Below are positions 18,489-26,806 of a stretch of DNA of 56,120 nt, one piece after another. The stretch comes from an uncultured Prevotellaceae bacterium. Its GTDB lineage: Bacteria; Bacteroidota; Bacteroidia; Bacteroidales; Muribaculaceae. A model generated the notes under the pieces. That model worked only from the letters and a program-made list of their open reading frames with translations, was not told the origin of the DNA and did not search any database. The stretch covers positions 1 through 56,120 of the forward strand of contig CAMJJG010000011.1 of the NCBI GenBank assembly GCA_946406035.1, written 5' to 3'. Position 1 is the stretch's first letter. The number at the start of each line of letters is the position of its first letter. Made by a program: the position numbers and the translations under genes.

Positions 18489-18770
18489 ATGAACAAGACT
18501 GAATTAGTACAAGCAATTGCCGAAAAAGCCAATCTCACCAAGGTTCAGGCTAAGGCTGCTCTTGATGCAATGCTCTGCTCTGTTGGATGCGCTTTGAAGG
18601 ATGGTAAGAAGGTTGCCCTCATTGGCTTCGGTACCTTCCAGGTTGTTGAGAAGGAAGCTCGTGAAGGCATCAATCCCGCAACCAAGGCTAAGATCATAAT
18701 TCCCGCTAAGAGGGTCGTTAAGTTCAAAGCTGGCGCAGAGCTCGCTGACAAGGTGAATAGCAAGAAGTAA
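18489..18770 (+). CDS. hup: HU/IHF-family DNA-binding protein
   Basis: This 93-residue nucleoid protein bends DNA as a dimer. The family features are the N-terminal helices (MNKTELVQAIAEKANL), GFGTF at about 49-53, and the DNA-binding arm. The arm tip reads REGINPATKAKI where classical HU has GRNPQTG, so it has diverged, but the proline that intercalates is kept. It has its own strong promoter and a terminator 51 nt after the stop codon, so it is a single-gene unit, as expected for an abundant protein. Confidence 0.95.
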   Translation: MNKTELVQAIAEKANLTKVQAKAALDAMLCSVGCALKDGKKVALIGFGTFQVVEKEAREGINPATKAKIIIPAKRVVKFKAGAELADKVNSKK

Positions 18771-18821
18771 TAAATTATTGCTTGTACCGTGTCAGGGACG
18801 TGAGTCCATGACAATGATTCA

Positions 18822-18871
18822 CAACCTGCCGCATCCCGTGTCTCGGGACATGTGGCAGGTTGCTTATTTTT
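18822..18871 (+). terminator. Terminator of the HU gene
   Basis: A 9-bp perfect outer stem (18822-18830 with 18854-18862) continues into a CCCG/CGGG inner stem. It is followed by GCTTATTTTTA on the plus strand. Confidence 0.8.
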
Positions 18872-18938
18872 ACAACATGCCCAGAATTGGGCGCTGGCAG
18901 GAACCCTGGCATAAAAAAAAGCACAACTGAAAATAATA

Positions 18939-18979
18939 ATCAATAGGGGCGGCATTCTCAAGGTGCCGCCCCTATTGAT
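18939..18979. terminator. Perfect 16-bp hairpin, terminator-like
   Basis: The arms 18939-18954 and 18964-18979 are fully complementary with a 9-nt loop. The minus strand continues ATTATTATTTTC, so it may back up termination of leftward transcripts from the symporter side. Confidence 0.55.
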
Positions 18980-19002
18980 GGTGTAGGGTAATAAAAAAGA
19001 AT

Positions 19003-19080
19003 GGATTAACCATTCTATTATACCAACAGTATAGTTAATCCGAAACTCTTTGATAAATCAAAATAATATTTTCCCTTTAT
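19003..19080 (-). ncRNA. Candidate small RNA downstream of the symporter gene
   Basis: A minus-strand promoter (19087-19117) should start a transcript near 19080. The predicted RNA of about 80 nt folds into a small hairpin (TTTGAT-TT-ATCAAA, 19049-19062). A larger hairpin follows (arms GGATTAAC and GTTAATCC, 19003-19041), then ATTCTTTTTT. Promoter, two hairpins and a T tail form a complete small-RNA architecture. No known family is recognised. It could instead be only the symporter's terminator. Confidence 0.4.
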
Positions 19081-19086
19081 GCACTG

Positions 19087-19117
19087 CAAAGTTAATATCA
19101 ATTTTTCAAATACAAAA
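19087..19117 (-). promoter_or_regulatory. Promoter of the candidate small RNA
   Basis: The minus strand reads TAACTTTG (19087-19094), with TTTTG (19113-19117) 18 nt upstream. It lies beyond the symporter's stop codon, where no gene needs it. Confidence 0.45.
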
Positions 19118-19176
19118 CTTTTTTGCTCTTTTTTGAAAAAAAAAATCAAAATTACCGAAAAAGGGACTGTACTTTT

Positions 19177-20358
19177 CTATTTTTCGGGTTTAGTATCACC
19201 CTTGTGGTTGTAGATGCGGTCCACAACCAGGGCGATAGCGCCGTCGCCAGTCACGTTGCATGCCGTGCCAAAGCTGTCCATTGCAATGTATAGCGCGATC
19301 ATTAGGCCTTGCTGCTCAGCATTGAAGCCCAAAATGGATTGCAGCACACCCAGCGCTGCCATGATGGCGCCACCGGGCACGCCAGGGGCCGCAACCATCA
19401 TCACGCCCAGCATCATGATAAAGCCGGTGAATTGGCCGATTGATACGTCAAGGCCCTGCATGAGCATCAGTGCAACGGCACATGCGGTAATCTTCATCGC
19501 GCTGCCCGACAAGTGGATGGTCGCGCACAGGGGCACTACAAATCCGGCAATGCCGTCGCTGACGTTATTTTTTTTAACCTGACGTAACGTCACGGGAATC
19601 GTGGCGGCCGACGACGAGGTGCCCAGTGCCGTAAAATAGGCGGGCAGCATGTTGTACAATGCCTTGAATGGGTTGCGGTGGGCGATGGCACCGGCGATGC
19701 AGTACTGCAACACGAGCAGGAAAATGTGCATCGCAAAGATGACCCCGATGATAGCGATGAACACATTGATGATGTGCCAGGCTTGTCCCGTGAACGACAT
19801 GTTCAAGAAGATCGAGAAGATGTATAGCGGGAGTATAGGGATGAGGGCCACCTCGATAGTCTTGGCGATGATGTCGTGAAACTCGTCAAAGACTTTTTTC
19901 AGATTGGGCGAATCAAAGAAGGAAATGCCCAGCCCCATGACAAAGGCGGTAATCAACGCGCTCATCACATTGAGCAATGGGGGAATATCGATCGTGAAGT
20001 AGGGTTTTAATTCCACCGTGTCGGTTATCACTTGTGCGGCCTGGCTGCGATCGATGAGCGTCGGGAAAATGCCCGTGCTGGTAAAGTAGCTCATGAATCC
20101 CGAGAACACGGTGTCGCCATAGGCGATGATAGCCGTGATTAACAGCAACTTGCCCGCTCCCTTGCCGATGTCGGCAATGGCGGGGGTCACCAGTCCCACA
20201 ATGATGAGCGGTATCAGGAACGACAAGAAGTTGCTGAACACGCCGTTAAACGTGACAAAGCATCTCACGGCCCACTCGGGGAAAAAGTAACCGCAGGTCA
20301 CGCCCAGGATGATGGCGATGATGATGCGTGTCAACAGGTTGATCTTGGGTAGTTTCAT
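19177..20358 (-). CDS. Dicarboxylate/amino acid:cation symporter (DAACS/SLC1 family)
   Basis: This 393-residue inner-membrane carrier imports dicarboxylates or acidic/neutral amino acids with H+ or Na+. The family landmarks are the serine-rich re-entrant loop ALGTSSSAATIPVTL, the second loop around PGGAIMAALGV, and the substrate/cation motif AMDSFGTACNVTGDG near the C-terminus. In that motif the NMDGT of other members reads AMDSFGT. The substrate cannot be fixed, although the aspartate in NVTGD is present. It is transcribed alone, leftward, from the promoter at 20392. Confidence 0.92.
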   Translation of the reverse strand: MKLPKINLLTRIIIAIILGVTCGYFFPEWAVRCFVTFNGVFSNFLSFLIPLIIVGLVTPAIADIGKGAGKLLLITAIIAYGDTVFSGFMSYFTSTGIFPTLIDRSQAAQVITDTVELKPYFTIDIPPLLNVMSALITAFVMGLGISFFDSPNLKKVFDEFHDIIAKTIEVALIPILPLYIFSIFLNMSFTGQAWHIINVFIAIIGVIFAMHIFLLVLQYCIAGAIAHRNPFKALYNMLPAYFTALGTSSSAATIPVTLRQVKKNNVSDGIAGFVVPLCATIHLSGSAMKITACAVALMLMQGLDVSIGQFTGFIMMLGVMMVAAPGVPGGAIMAALGVLQSILGFNAEQQGLMIALYIAMDSFGTACNVTGDGAIALVVDRIYNHKGDTKPEK

Positions 20359-20391
20359 GTATCGAAAAGGGTATAATTAAATATTTTTTGA

Positions 20392-20399
20392 CAAAGGTA
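20392..20399 (-). promoter_or_regulatory. Promoter -7 box of the symporter gene
   Basis: The minus strand reads TACCTTTG. It lies 33 nt before the symporter ATG and back-to-back with the rightward box at 20413, so the two divergent promoters overlap in their upstream regions. Confidence 0.55.
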
Positions 20400-20412
20400 A
20401 TATTTTTATTGT

Positions 20413-20420
20413 TATTTTTG
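20413..20420 (+). promoter_or_regulatory. Promoter -7 box of the FemAB-like gene
   Basis: TATTTTTG followed by CG lies 13 nt before the ATG at 20434. A TTTTTTG tract 22 nt upstream could be the -33 element. Confidence 0.5.
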
Positions 20421-20433
20421 CGTTCTAATAGTA

Positions 20434-21381
20434 ATGAGAATGATTGAAATCTTGAGATATGACCCCTCGATGGCGTCGCGGTGGGACGAGATAGTGGGCG
20501 CGAGCCGCAATGGCACGTTCCTTCACCAGCGGGCCTATATGGACTATCACAGCGACCGTTTTGCCGATTGCTCGCTTGTCGCCTGCCGTGACGGCAAGCC
20601 GTGTGCGCTGCTGCCCGCCTGTGTCGAGGATGCCACGCTGTACTCTCATCGCGGCCTTACCTACGGCGGCTGGCTCGTGCCGCTCAAGCACTACGATGCC
20701 ACTGTCATGCTCGAGGTAATGGACGCGGCCTGTGACTGGATGGCTGGTCATGGAATCAGCCGGCTGGTTTACAAGCCGGTACCTCACATCTATCACCGCT
20801 ACCCGTGCGAGGAAGACTTGTATGCCCTGTTTCGGCATGGGGCGATGTTGACCGAGGTGAATATCTCCACGACCATCGATCTGTCATGCCCATTGCCGCT
20901 CGACCGCGGCAACAAGAGCGGCCTGAATGCTGCCCGCAAGGCTGGCATCAGTGTGGGCGAGAGCGACGATTGGCAGGCTTATTGGGACCTGCTCGGCTCG
21001 TTGCTGGGATCGCGCTATGACACGCGCCCCGTCCATAGCCTGGACGAAATCACCCTGTTGCATGACCGTTTTCCCGACCACATACGCCTGTACACGGCAA
21101 CGCTCCACGACGAGTTGCTTGCTGGAGTGGTCATGTACCTGTCGGCTCCCGTTGCCCATTGCCAGTATATTGCCGCTTCACCGGCTGGCAAGCAGATGAA
21201 GGCCCTGACGCTTTTGTTCGATCATCTGATTGGCAGCTACCGCGATTTGGGCTACCGCTACTTTGACTTTGGCATCTCCAACGAGGATCATGGCCGCTAT
21301 CTCAATGCCGGCCTGGTGCAGCAGAAGTCCCGCCTGGGCGGTCGCGGCGTGGTATATAACACGTTTGAAATTACCATATAA
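20434..21381 (+). CDS. FemAB/GNAT-fold acyl- or aminoacyltransferase-like protein
   Basis: This 315-residue soluble protein has two tandem GNAT-like halves. The N-terminal half includes TFLHQRAYMDYHSDRF, as in BioF2/FemAB-like proteins of polysaccharide loci. The C-terminal half has AGVVMYLSAPVAHCQYIAAS and the ending YRYFDFGIS..GRYLNAGL. Such proteins transfer acyl or aminoacyl groups to surface glycans or lipids. The gene directly precedes a flippase gene with 15 nt between, which supports an envelope-glycan role. The acceptor is unknown. ATG codons at 20434 and 20440 are both usable. Confidence 0.7.
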   Translation: MRMIEILRYDPSMASRWDEIVGASRNGTFLHQRAYMDYHSDRFADCSLVACRDGKPCALLPACVEDATLYSHRGLTYGGWLVPLKHYDATVMLEVMDAACDWMAGHGISRLVYKPVPHIYHRYPCEEDLYALFRHGAMLTEVNISTTIDLSCPLPLDRGNKSGLNAARKAGISVGESDDWQAYWDLLGSLLGSRYDTRPVHSLDEITLLHDRFPDHIRLYTATLHDELLAGVVMYLSAPVAHCQYIAASPAGKQMKALTLLFDHLIGSYRDLGYRYFDFGISNEDHGRYLNAGLVQQKSRLGGRGVVYNTFEITI

Positions 21382-21396
21382 TATATATAATGTGTC

Positions 21397-22833
21397 ATGG
21401 CTGGCAAGTCGAGTAACATATCCCGCATGGCGATGAAGGCGATGGGCCTGTTTGGCGGTGTGCAGGTGGCTGGAATCCTCTGCTCGATTATCCGCACCAA
21501 GCTGGTGGCCCTGTGGATAGGGCCTGTTGGCATCGGGCTGTTCGGCTTGTTCAACAATGCGCTCGAGATGATTTCAACGGGCACTAACCTGGGCATCCGT
21601 TCCAGCAGTGTGCGTGACATCTCGCAGGCCTTGTCGGGACGTGACGCGGGCATGGCGGCTCGCATCATCGCGGTGGTGCGCAAGTGGTCACTGTGGCTGG
21701 GTATGGCTGGCGCTCTACTCACCCTGGTACTGGCTCCATTGCTCAGCCAGATTACCTTCGGTGACCAGCAGCACATCTGGGGCTTTGTGGCCCTGAGCAT
21801 TGCCGTGCTGTTGCAAGCGCTCACCAATGGGGAATATGCCGTGCTGCAAGGCACAGCGCGCCTCAAGCGCCTGGCCAGCGTGACGCTGTGGGGCACTATC
21901 GTGGGTCTGGCAGTGTCGATACCGCTGTTCTACTTGATGCGTGAGCGCAGCATCCTGCCGTCGATTATCGCCTATGCCACGGCGCTGGCGCTGTTCGCAT
22001 GGCTCTTTCGCAGCCGGGAGTATCCTCCTGCCCAGGTGAGCCGTCACGAGGCGATTGACATGGGTAAAGGATTCGTGCGCCTGGGCATTTATATGACACT
22101 GGGCAATTTCGCGAGCATTCTGGCGAGCTATGCCTTCAATGCCTGGCTCAATGTTAACGCCGGCACCCAAGCTGTCGGCTATTATCAGGCTGGTTATACC
22201 TTGATTAACAAGTACACAGGGTTGATTCTCACGGCATTGGGCATGGAGTACTATCCCAGGCTCGCCAGGGTGGCCGAGAGCCGGCTCAGGCTGCGCGCGT
22301 TCGTCTCCCAGGAGATCAATGTCGCTATTGCGGTCATGGCGCCTGTCGTGGCCTTGTTCATCCTGCTGCGTGAACTCGTCGTGTGGATTCTGTACACGCC
22401 AGAGTTTAACGTGATACTCACCTTTGTGTCCTGGGGAATGATTGGCACCATCCTGCGAACACTATCCTGGTGCTTAGCGTTCACGATTCTGGCCAAGGGC
22501 GACGGTAAGACCTACTTGTGGACCGAGGTCGCCAGCGCAGTCATCAACCTGGTGTTAAACATCCTGTTCTATCGCTGGTGGGGCCTCACGGGGCTGGGTG
22601 TGGCATTTCTCGTGTCCTACTTGCTCTACACGCTCATTGTGGCCGTGGTTTATTTCAAGGTGTACCGCTTGAGGGTGTCGGTAGCCAGCCTGTACAACCT
22701 GTTATGGACCCTTGCTGTGGCAACTGGCGTGATGGTGGGGATGGAAACTGGGCAGCTCGCTGTCGCTATTGTGTTGACACTGATTAGCATCGTTGTCGCT
22801 TCCCGCCAGATTATCGCTTTGTGGAAACGATAA
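21397..22833 (+). CDS. Polysaccharide flippase (Wzx/MVF-like O-antigen translocase)
   Basis: This 478-residue protein has about twelve to fourteen membrane helices. It begins with the pattern seen in Wzx-like lipid-linked oligosaccharide flippases (RTKLVALWIGPVGIGLFGLF near residues 30-49). It should move undecaprenyl-linked glycan from the inner to the outer leaflet of the inner membrane. It follows the FemAB-like gene by 15 nt, an arrangement consistent with modifying then exporting one glycan. No polymerase or ligase gene is close by. Confidence 0.85.
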   Translation: MAGKSSNISRMAMKAMGLFGGVQVAGILCSIIRTKLVALWIGPVGIGLFGLFNNALEMISTGTNLGIRSSSVRDISQALSGRDAGMAARIIAVVRKWSLWLGMAGALLTLVLAPLLSQITFGDQQHIWGFVALSIAVLLQALTNGEYAVLQGTARLKRLASVTLWGTIVGLAVSIPLFYLMRERSILPSIIAYATALALFAWLFRSREYPPAQVSRHEAIDMGKGFVRLGIYMTLGNFASILASYAFNAWLNVNAGTQAVGYYQAGYTLINKYTGLILTALGMEYYPRLARVAESRLRLRAFVSQEINVAIAVMAPVVALFILLRELVVWILYTPEFNVILTFVSWGMIGTILRTLSWCLAFTILAKGDGKTYLWTEVASAVINLVLNILFYRWWGLTGLGVAFLVSYLLYTLIVAVVYFKVYRLRVSVASLYNLLWTLAVATGVMVGMETGQLAVAIVLTLISIVVASRQIIALWKR

Positions 22834-22935
22834 ATGCTGACCGAAAACGATAACCGCCTTTCTTGAATCGGTTAATTTTTAATAAAAGAGCGGGAATTTA
22901 TTAACATTTTGGTTCTCTGAATCAAATATTATACC

Positions 22936-22943
22936 TATCTTTG
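22936..22943 (+). promoter_or_regulatory. Promoter -7 box of greA-HIT
   Basis: TATCTTTG followed by CA is an ideal Bacteroidota -7 box. A TTTTGG element (22908-22912) lies 24 nt upstream, a little far for -33. The leader to the greA ATG is about 95 nt. Confidence 0.7.
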
Positions 22944-23044
22944 CAACGTTAAAACAAATATTAACCACGGGGGATCTCAAGCGCCAAAATTGGGATTCTT
23001 CTAATTTTTTGAATCTTAAAAATAAAAAAAACACAGTATTTAGC

Positions 23045-23515
23045 ATGGCTATTACTTACATGACACAGGAAGGGTACGACAAGAAGATGGCCGAACTCTC
23101 CCATCTTGAGAATGTCGAACGTCCAGAGGTTGTTCGCGCCATTGTCGAGGCTCGCGACAAGGGTGACTTGTCTGAGAACGCCGAGTATGACGCCGCCAAA
23201 GAACGCCAAGGCATGCTCGAGGCCAAGATTGCCGAGCTCAAGACCCTCATTGCTTCGGCCCGCATTATCGACGAGAGCAAGATCTCGACCGACGAAGTGC
23301 AGTTGCTCACCAAGGTGACCATCAAGAATATCAAGAACAAGGCTACTGTGACCTATACCATCGTAACCGAGACCGAGGCCAACCTGCGTGAAGGCAAAAT
23401 TTCCATCTCTACACCCATCGCCAAGGGGCTCCTGGGCCACAAGGTGGGCGAGACCGTCGAGGTGCAGGCTCCTGCCGGCTTGATGAAGTTTGAAATCTTG
23501 AAAATCGAAATTTAA
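23045..23515 (+). CDS. greA: Transcription elongation factor GreA
   Basis: GreA enters the RNA polymerase secondary channel and triggers cleavage of backtracked RNA. The protein has 156 residues, the normal size. The N-terminal coiled coil carries the acidic tip GDLSENAEYDAAKERQ, and the C-terminal FKBP-like domain ends KFEILKIE. The frame is open from 23009, but those first 12 residues are low-complexity and not family-like, so I start at the ATG at 23045. The HIT gene follows after 8 nt. Confidence 0.96.
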   Translation: MAITYMTQEGYDKKMAELSHLENVERPEVVRAIVEARDKGDLSENAEYDAAKERQGMLEAKIAELKTLIASARIIDESKISTDEVQLLTKVTIKNIKNKATVTYTIVTETEANLREGKISISTPIAKGLLGHKVGETVEVQAPAGLMKFEILKIEI

Positions 23516-23523
23516 TCAGAATT

Positions 23524-23916
23524 ATGGCAACTATTTTCAGCAAAATCGCCGCTGGCGAGATTCCCAGCTACAAGGTCGCCGAGGACGATCGTTATTACGC
23601 TTTTCTAGACATCAATCCCATGGCCAAGGGACACACGCTGGTCATTCCCAAGCACGAGGTGAACTATATGTTTGACCTCGACGAGGAGGAATATGCCGGC
23701 CTGTGGGCATTTGCCCGCAAGGTGGCCATGGCACTCGAGCAGGCTGTGCCCTGCAAGCGCATCGGCATCGGTGTGCTGGGCCTTGAGGTACCTCATTGCC
23801 ACATCCATCTCGTGCCGTTGCAGAGCGAGAAGGACATGGCCTTCGGTGGACCCAAGATGACCCTCCCTGCCCAGGAGATGCAGGCTATTGCCGACGCCAT
23901 CGCCGCCAAGCTTTGA
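23524..23916 (+). CDS. HIT-family nucleotide hydrolase/transferase
   Basis: This 130-residue histidine-triad protein has the active-site triad HCHIH at 91-95 followed by LVP, and the N-terminal signature FSKIAAGEIP. HIT enzymes of this type hydrolyse adenosine phosphoramidates or similar nucleotide conjugates in the cytoplasm. It is cotranscribed with greA. Confidence 0.94.
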   Translation: MATIFSKIAAGEIPSYKVAEDDRYYAFLDINPMAKGHTLVIPKHEVNYMFDLDEEEYAGLWAFARKVAMALEQAVPCKRIGIGVLGLEVPHCHIHLVPLQSEKDMAFGGPKMTLPAQEMQAIADAIAAKL

Positions 23917-24016
23917 CCTCAATGTGGTGGTCGGCGCAATAACAAGAGTTTGACAACATCAATGACGTGCCCGTTTCTTCACTGGAGCGGGCGCGTCTCG
24001 TCATGATCACAAAACA

Positions 24017-24061
24017 GAGGATGCGTCCTCGCGGCTGGCAGTGCCGCTGGGACGCATCCTC
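24017..24061 (-). terminator. Terminator of the cobalamin-riboswitch operon
   Basis: A perfect 12-bp stem (24017-24028 with 24050-24061) contains a further GCGGC/GCCGC stem. The minus strand continues TGTTTTG. It lies 47 nt after the DUF4465 gene's stop codon. Confidence 0.65.
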
Positions 24062-24107
24062 GATTCATGGTTACTATATACTATAATGCTGTGTGTTGTC
24101 GTGGTGG

Positions 24108-25085
24108 CTACTTGATGACCTTGGCGGTGCTGGTGGTGCCGTCGCTGTAGGTGGTAACGACTACATTCACGCCGTCAAAGGGCTTGTCGCTCATCATGCC
24201 TGCCATGTTGACGTACTTCACACCAGCGACTTGCTTGTCGGCATTGACGGTCTCGACGCTGGTCATATTGCTCTTCACCTGGAACTTGTCCATGCAGAAG
24301 TAGCTGGCCGTATTCATGCCGTAAGCGCCCGAGTCGGTCGAATTAAGGGTAAAGTAAACCGAGGTTACCTCGCCCAGGCTAGACAAGTCAAAATAGGTCC
24401 AGTCGTTCAAGGCGTTGAGCTGGCCATTGACATACTCGACGAGCTTGATGCTGGTGCTCTTCTCGTTGCCCAGGGCATCCACACCGACGGCAACCAACTC
24501 AAAGTAGTCACCCTCCTCAAAGGGGCGTGCCATACCGTCGCCATGCATGCATCCGTAGTAGGGCCAGGGATGGTTGCAGACGTAAACACCAGCGGGCGTG
24601 AATGCCATCTGGCCATCCTTGTCCATGAACATCACCTGGTTGCTGGGGCCTTCCATGGCCCAGCTGCTGTAGTAAGCGACGAGATAGGGCTCGTCGGGGT
24701 CAGCGCTGACCGAGCCGTCGGCATTGATGACGCAACCGCCACCAGCCATGCAGCCACCGAAGTTTGTCGTCCATGAAGCGCTGCTGCCGGGCATGCCATA
24801 GTCCGTCTGGTCGCCACCGATGGCGATGGTGAAGCCGTCCCAATAGGCACCGCCCCACGATGCGCCTTCACCATCGATGAGGTGGGAGAGCATGAACTCG
24901 CCATTCTGGTCGCCGAACTCCAGCCAAGTGTAATCCACGTCGTTGTAGGTTCCGGTCCAGATGCCGTTCTCGTTATAATCAATCGTGGCGGGATTGAGCG
25001 GCATGCTCAGGTCGAGGGTTACAATACCAGCCCACATGGCCGATGCCATCATCAGGCTTGATGCAAGAGTAAAAATCTTTTTCAT
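24108..25085 (-). CDS. DUF4465 secreted protein with T9SS-like C-terminal tail
   Basis: This 325-residue protein has a signal peptide (about 1-19) and a beta-rich DUF4465 domain. Its typical pieces are TWLEFGDQNGEFMLSHL, an aromatic YWDGFTIAIG, and DWTYFDLSSLG..TSVYFTLNSTD. The last roughly 40 residues (VKYVNMAGMMSDKPFDGVNV, then VVTTYSDGTTSTAKVIK) match the pattern of a type A T9SS sorting domain (Y-x-x-x-G...P-x-x-G-V-x-V...K-V-I-K). It should be exported and displayed on the cell surface. DUF4465 proteins recur in cobalamin-controlled loci of Bacteroides, by my recall, and this gene is the third in the riboswitch operon. A role in binding corrinoids is inference. The start at 25085 is the first ATG that gives a signal peptide. 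Confidence 0.8.
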   Translation of the reverse strand: MKKIFTLASSLMMASAMWAGIVTLDLSMPLNPATIDYNENGIWTGTYNDVDYTWLEFGDQNGEFMLSHLIDGEGASWGGAYWDGFTIAIGGDQTDYGMPGSSASWTTNFGGCMAGGGCVINADGSVSADPDEPYLVAYYSSWAMEGPSNQVMFMDKDGQMAFTPAGVYVCNHPWPYYGCMHGDGMARPFEEGDYFELVAVGVDALGNEKSTSIKLVEYVNGQLNALNDWTYFDLSSLGEVTSVYFTLNSTDSGAYGMNTASYFCMDKFQVKSNMTSVETVNADKQVAGVKYVNMAGMMSDKPFDGVNVVVTTYSDGTTSTAKVIK

Positions 25086-25132
25086 TCTGTCTTCATTATT
25101 ATAGTTAAACATGCGATTATCTTTTCTTTTTT

Positions 25133-26806
25133 TCAGTTGCTGGACAGCAACTTGTCGATGAGGGTGGTGAGGTCGTCGATCGTGATGCGCTTGTCACCGT
25201 TGACATCGGCTGCTGCCGGGTCATAATTGGCTAGTTGGGATCCCAGCAACACGTCGATGAGGCTGGTGATGTCGTCGATGGTCACCTTGCCGTCCATGTT
25301 CACGTCGCCTGGGGTGGATGCCGCGGTGACTGTGACAGTAAACGTGCCGCTGTCCTGTTTCCCGTTGCTGTCGGTGGTGAGGGTGACAGTCGTCTGCCCG
25401 GGTGCCACGGCGTCGATGAGCAGTTCCATGCCGCTCACCCTGGCTCGGGCCACACCATCGTTGGCCGATGTGGCCGTTGTCACGGCAAGTGCAGCCATGT
25501 TGTCGGCATCATGGATTGCATCCAGCAGGTTAATGGTGTGCTGGCCGCCTGCCGCCATAGTCACATCGCCAACTTGAACCGTGGGCCCATACAGGTCAGG
25601 ATAAACGGCGATTGCCGCAAACCAGTAGGCGTCGCGCAGGCGCACCAGCTGTTTCAGGCTGCGTGATGGCGCATCATAGAACAGCACCCAGTTGTGGTTG
25701 AATATCTGATAGGCATACATTGGAGCCGCCTCGGTGGTCTGGACCACCAGGTCGCCCGTGTGGGGGTCAAAACTCAGTGCCGACGCATACAGCCCCTGAT
25801 GGTTGCGCGTGCCGTCCCAGTTCACCTCGGCAGCCTCGGGCAGGTCGATGTAGTGGTCGGTCAACTGCCGCTTCTCAAAGTCGTAGCAGCTGATGTGGTT
25901 CTGGTACTCCTCGTGATAGTAATACACTTTCTCGTCAACAGGATCGACTGTTAGCATGCGAGCACGCCACGCGCCCCACGAGCTCAGCGCCCCGCACGTG
26001 TCGTCGAGCGGGTGCACATCCTCGACCGTTAGGGTGACAGGGTTAATGCGCGTGAAGTCAGCCTCATAGGGCCCGCCGCCAAAGTCGTATATCTCGCGGC
26101 TGTTGTTGGCCACATACAGGTTGCCGCCAGCCGTGACCAGCACGGTGACGATGTTGGGAAACGGCAGGGTAGTGACCACTTTGTCGCTGGCGGGGTCAAT
26201 GACATGCAAGCCCCGTCCTTGCTGCACGGCAAACACATACTGCCCAAAGCGCACCATGTCGCCGCATTGCTCGGTGTACAAGCTGTTGTAATCGCCGCGG
26301 GCACTAGACTGTGTCCCCGCGATAGGGCCTGTCGTGGACATGGTGGTGACGTCTAGCACCATGATTCCGGCATTGGTGGCAATATACCCCTTGGTGGGGC
26401 TGACGGCGCAGTAACAGCGCCCGTCATACACGCTGTCGGGCGATTGGCCAAACCTCAGCAGACTAGCCTGTTGCTGCAACGTGGTGGCATCGAGCACGGC
26501 CAGCCTGGAACCCATGGTGCTGCCTGACAACTCATTGCCGTTAGCTTGCTTGCTCACGATGTAGAGGCGGCCTCCATAGAGTTGCCCGTGCTGGGTGGTC
26601 ACGCCTAGCTGGGTGTTGGGGTTGACCATCGCATAGGCGTTATACTCCATCTCGTCATAGTCATAGTTGTAATAATTGATGGAGCCCTGATTGGGGCCGT
26701 AACGGTCCTCGTTGATAAAGAAGACACCGTTAGTAAACGTGAACCCCTGGGCCCACGACGTGAAAGCCAACAACGTGGCAAGTGCGGTCAATAGACTAGT
26801 TCTCAT
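25133..26806 (-). CDS. BtuG-like YncE/DUF5074 beta-propeller with C-terminal dockerin-like repeats
   Basis: This 557-residue secreted protein has a signal peptide (about 1-20, no lipobox cysteine). A seven-bladed propeller region at about 22-385 begins NGVFFINEDRYGPNQGSINY, very like the start of BtuG, the surface cobalamin-binding partner of BtuB. An Ig-like domain follows at about 395-495. Two dockerin type I-like calcium repeats end the protein (DVNMDGKVTIDDITSLIDVL and DVNGDKRITIDDLTTLIDKL). Its place in a B12-riboswitch operon supports a corrinoid-capturing role. Known BtuG proteins are lipoproteins, so the dockerin-like tail is an unusual anchor. It overlaps the upstream gene by 11 bp. 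Confidence 0.82.
   Translation of the reverse strand: MRTSLLTALATLLAFTSWAQGFTFTNGVFFINEDRYGPNQGSINYYNYDYDEMEYNAYAMVNPNTQLGVTTQHGQLYGGRLYIVSKQANGNELSGSTMGSRLAVLDATTLQQQASLLRFGQSPDSVYDGRCYCAVSPTKGYIATNAGIMVLDVTTMSTTGPIAGTQSSARGDYNSLYTEQCGDMVRFGQYVFAVQQGRGLHVIDPASDKVVTTLPFPNIVTVLVTAGGNLYVANNSREIYDFGGGPYEADFTRINPVTLTVEDVHPLDDTCGALSSWGAWRARMLTVDPVDEKVYYYHEEYQNHISCYDFEKRQLTDHYIDLPEAAEVNWDGTRNHQGLYASALSFDPHTGDLVVQTTEAAPMYAYQIFNHNWVLFYDAPSRSLKQLVRLRDAYWFAAIAVYPDLYGPTVQVGDVTMAAGGQHTINLLDAIHDADNMAALAVTTATSANDGVARARVSGMELLIDAVAPGQTTVTLTTDSNGKQDSGTFTVTVTAASTPGDVNMDGKVTIDDITSLIDVLLGSQLANYDPAAADVNGDKRITIDDLTTLIDKLLSSN

Larger units (their letters stand above)
18771..19176. other. Intergenic region between HU and the symporter, rich in hairpins
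   Basis: This 406-nt stretch has no convincing gene. It holds the HU terminator (18822-18871), a perfect 16-bp hairpin (18939-18979), and a candidate small RNA on the minus strand with its own promoter (19003-19117). Confidence 0.6.
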
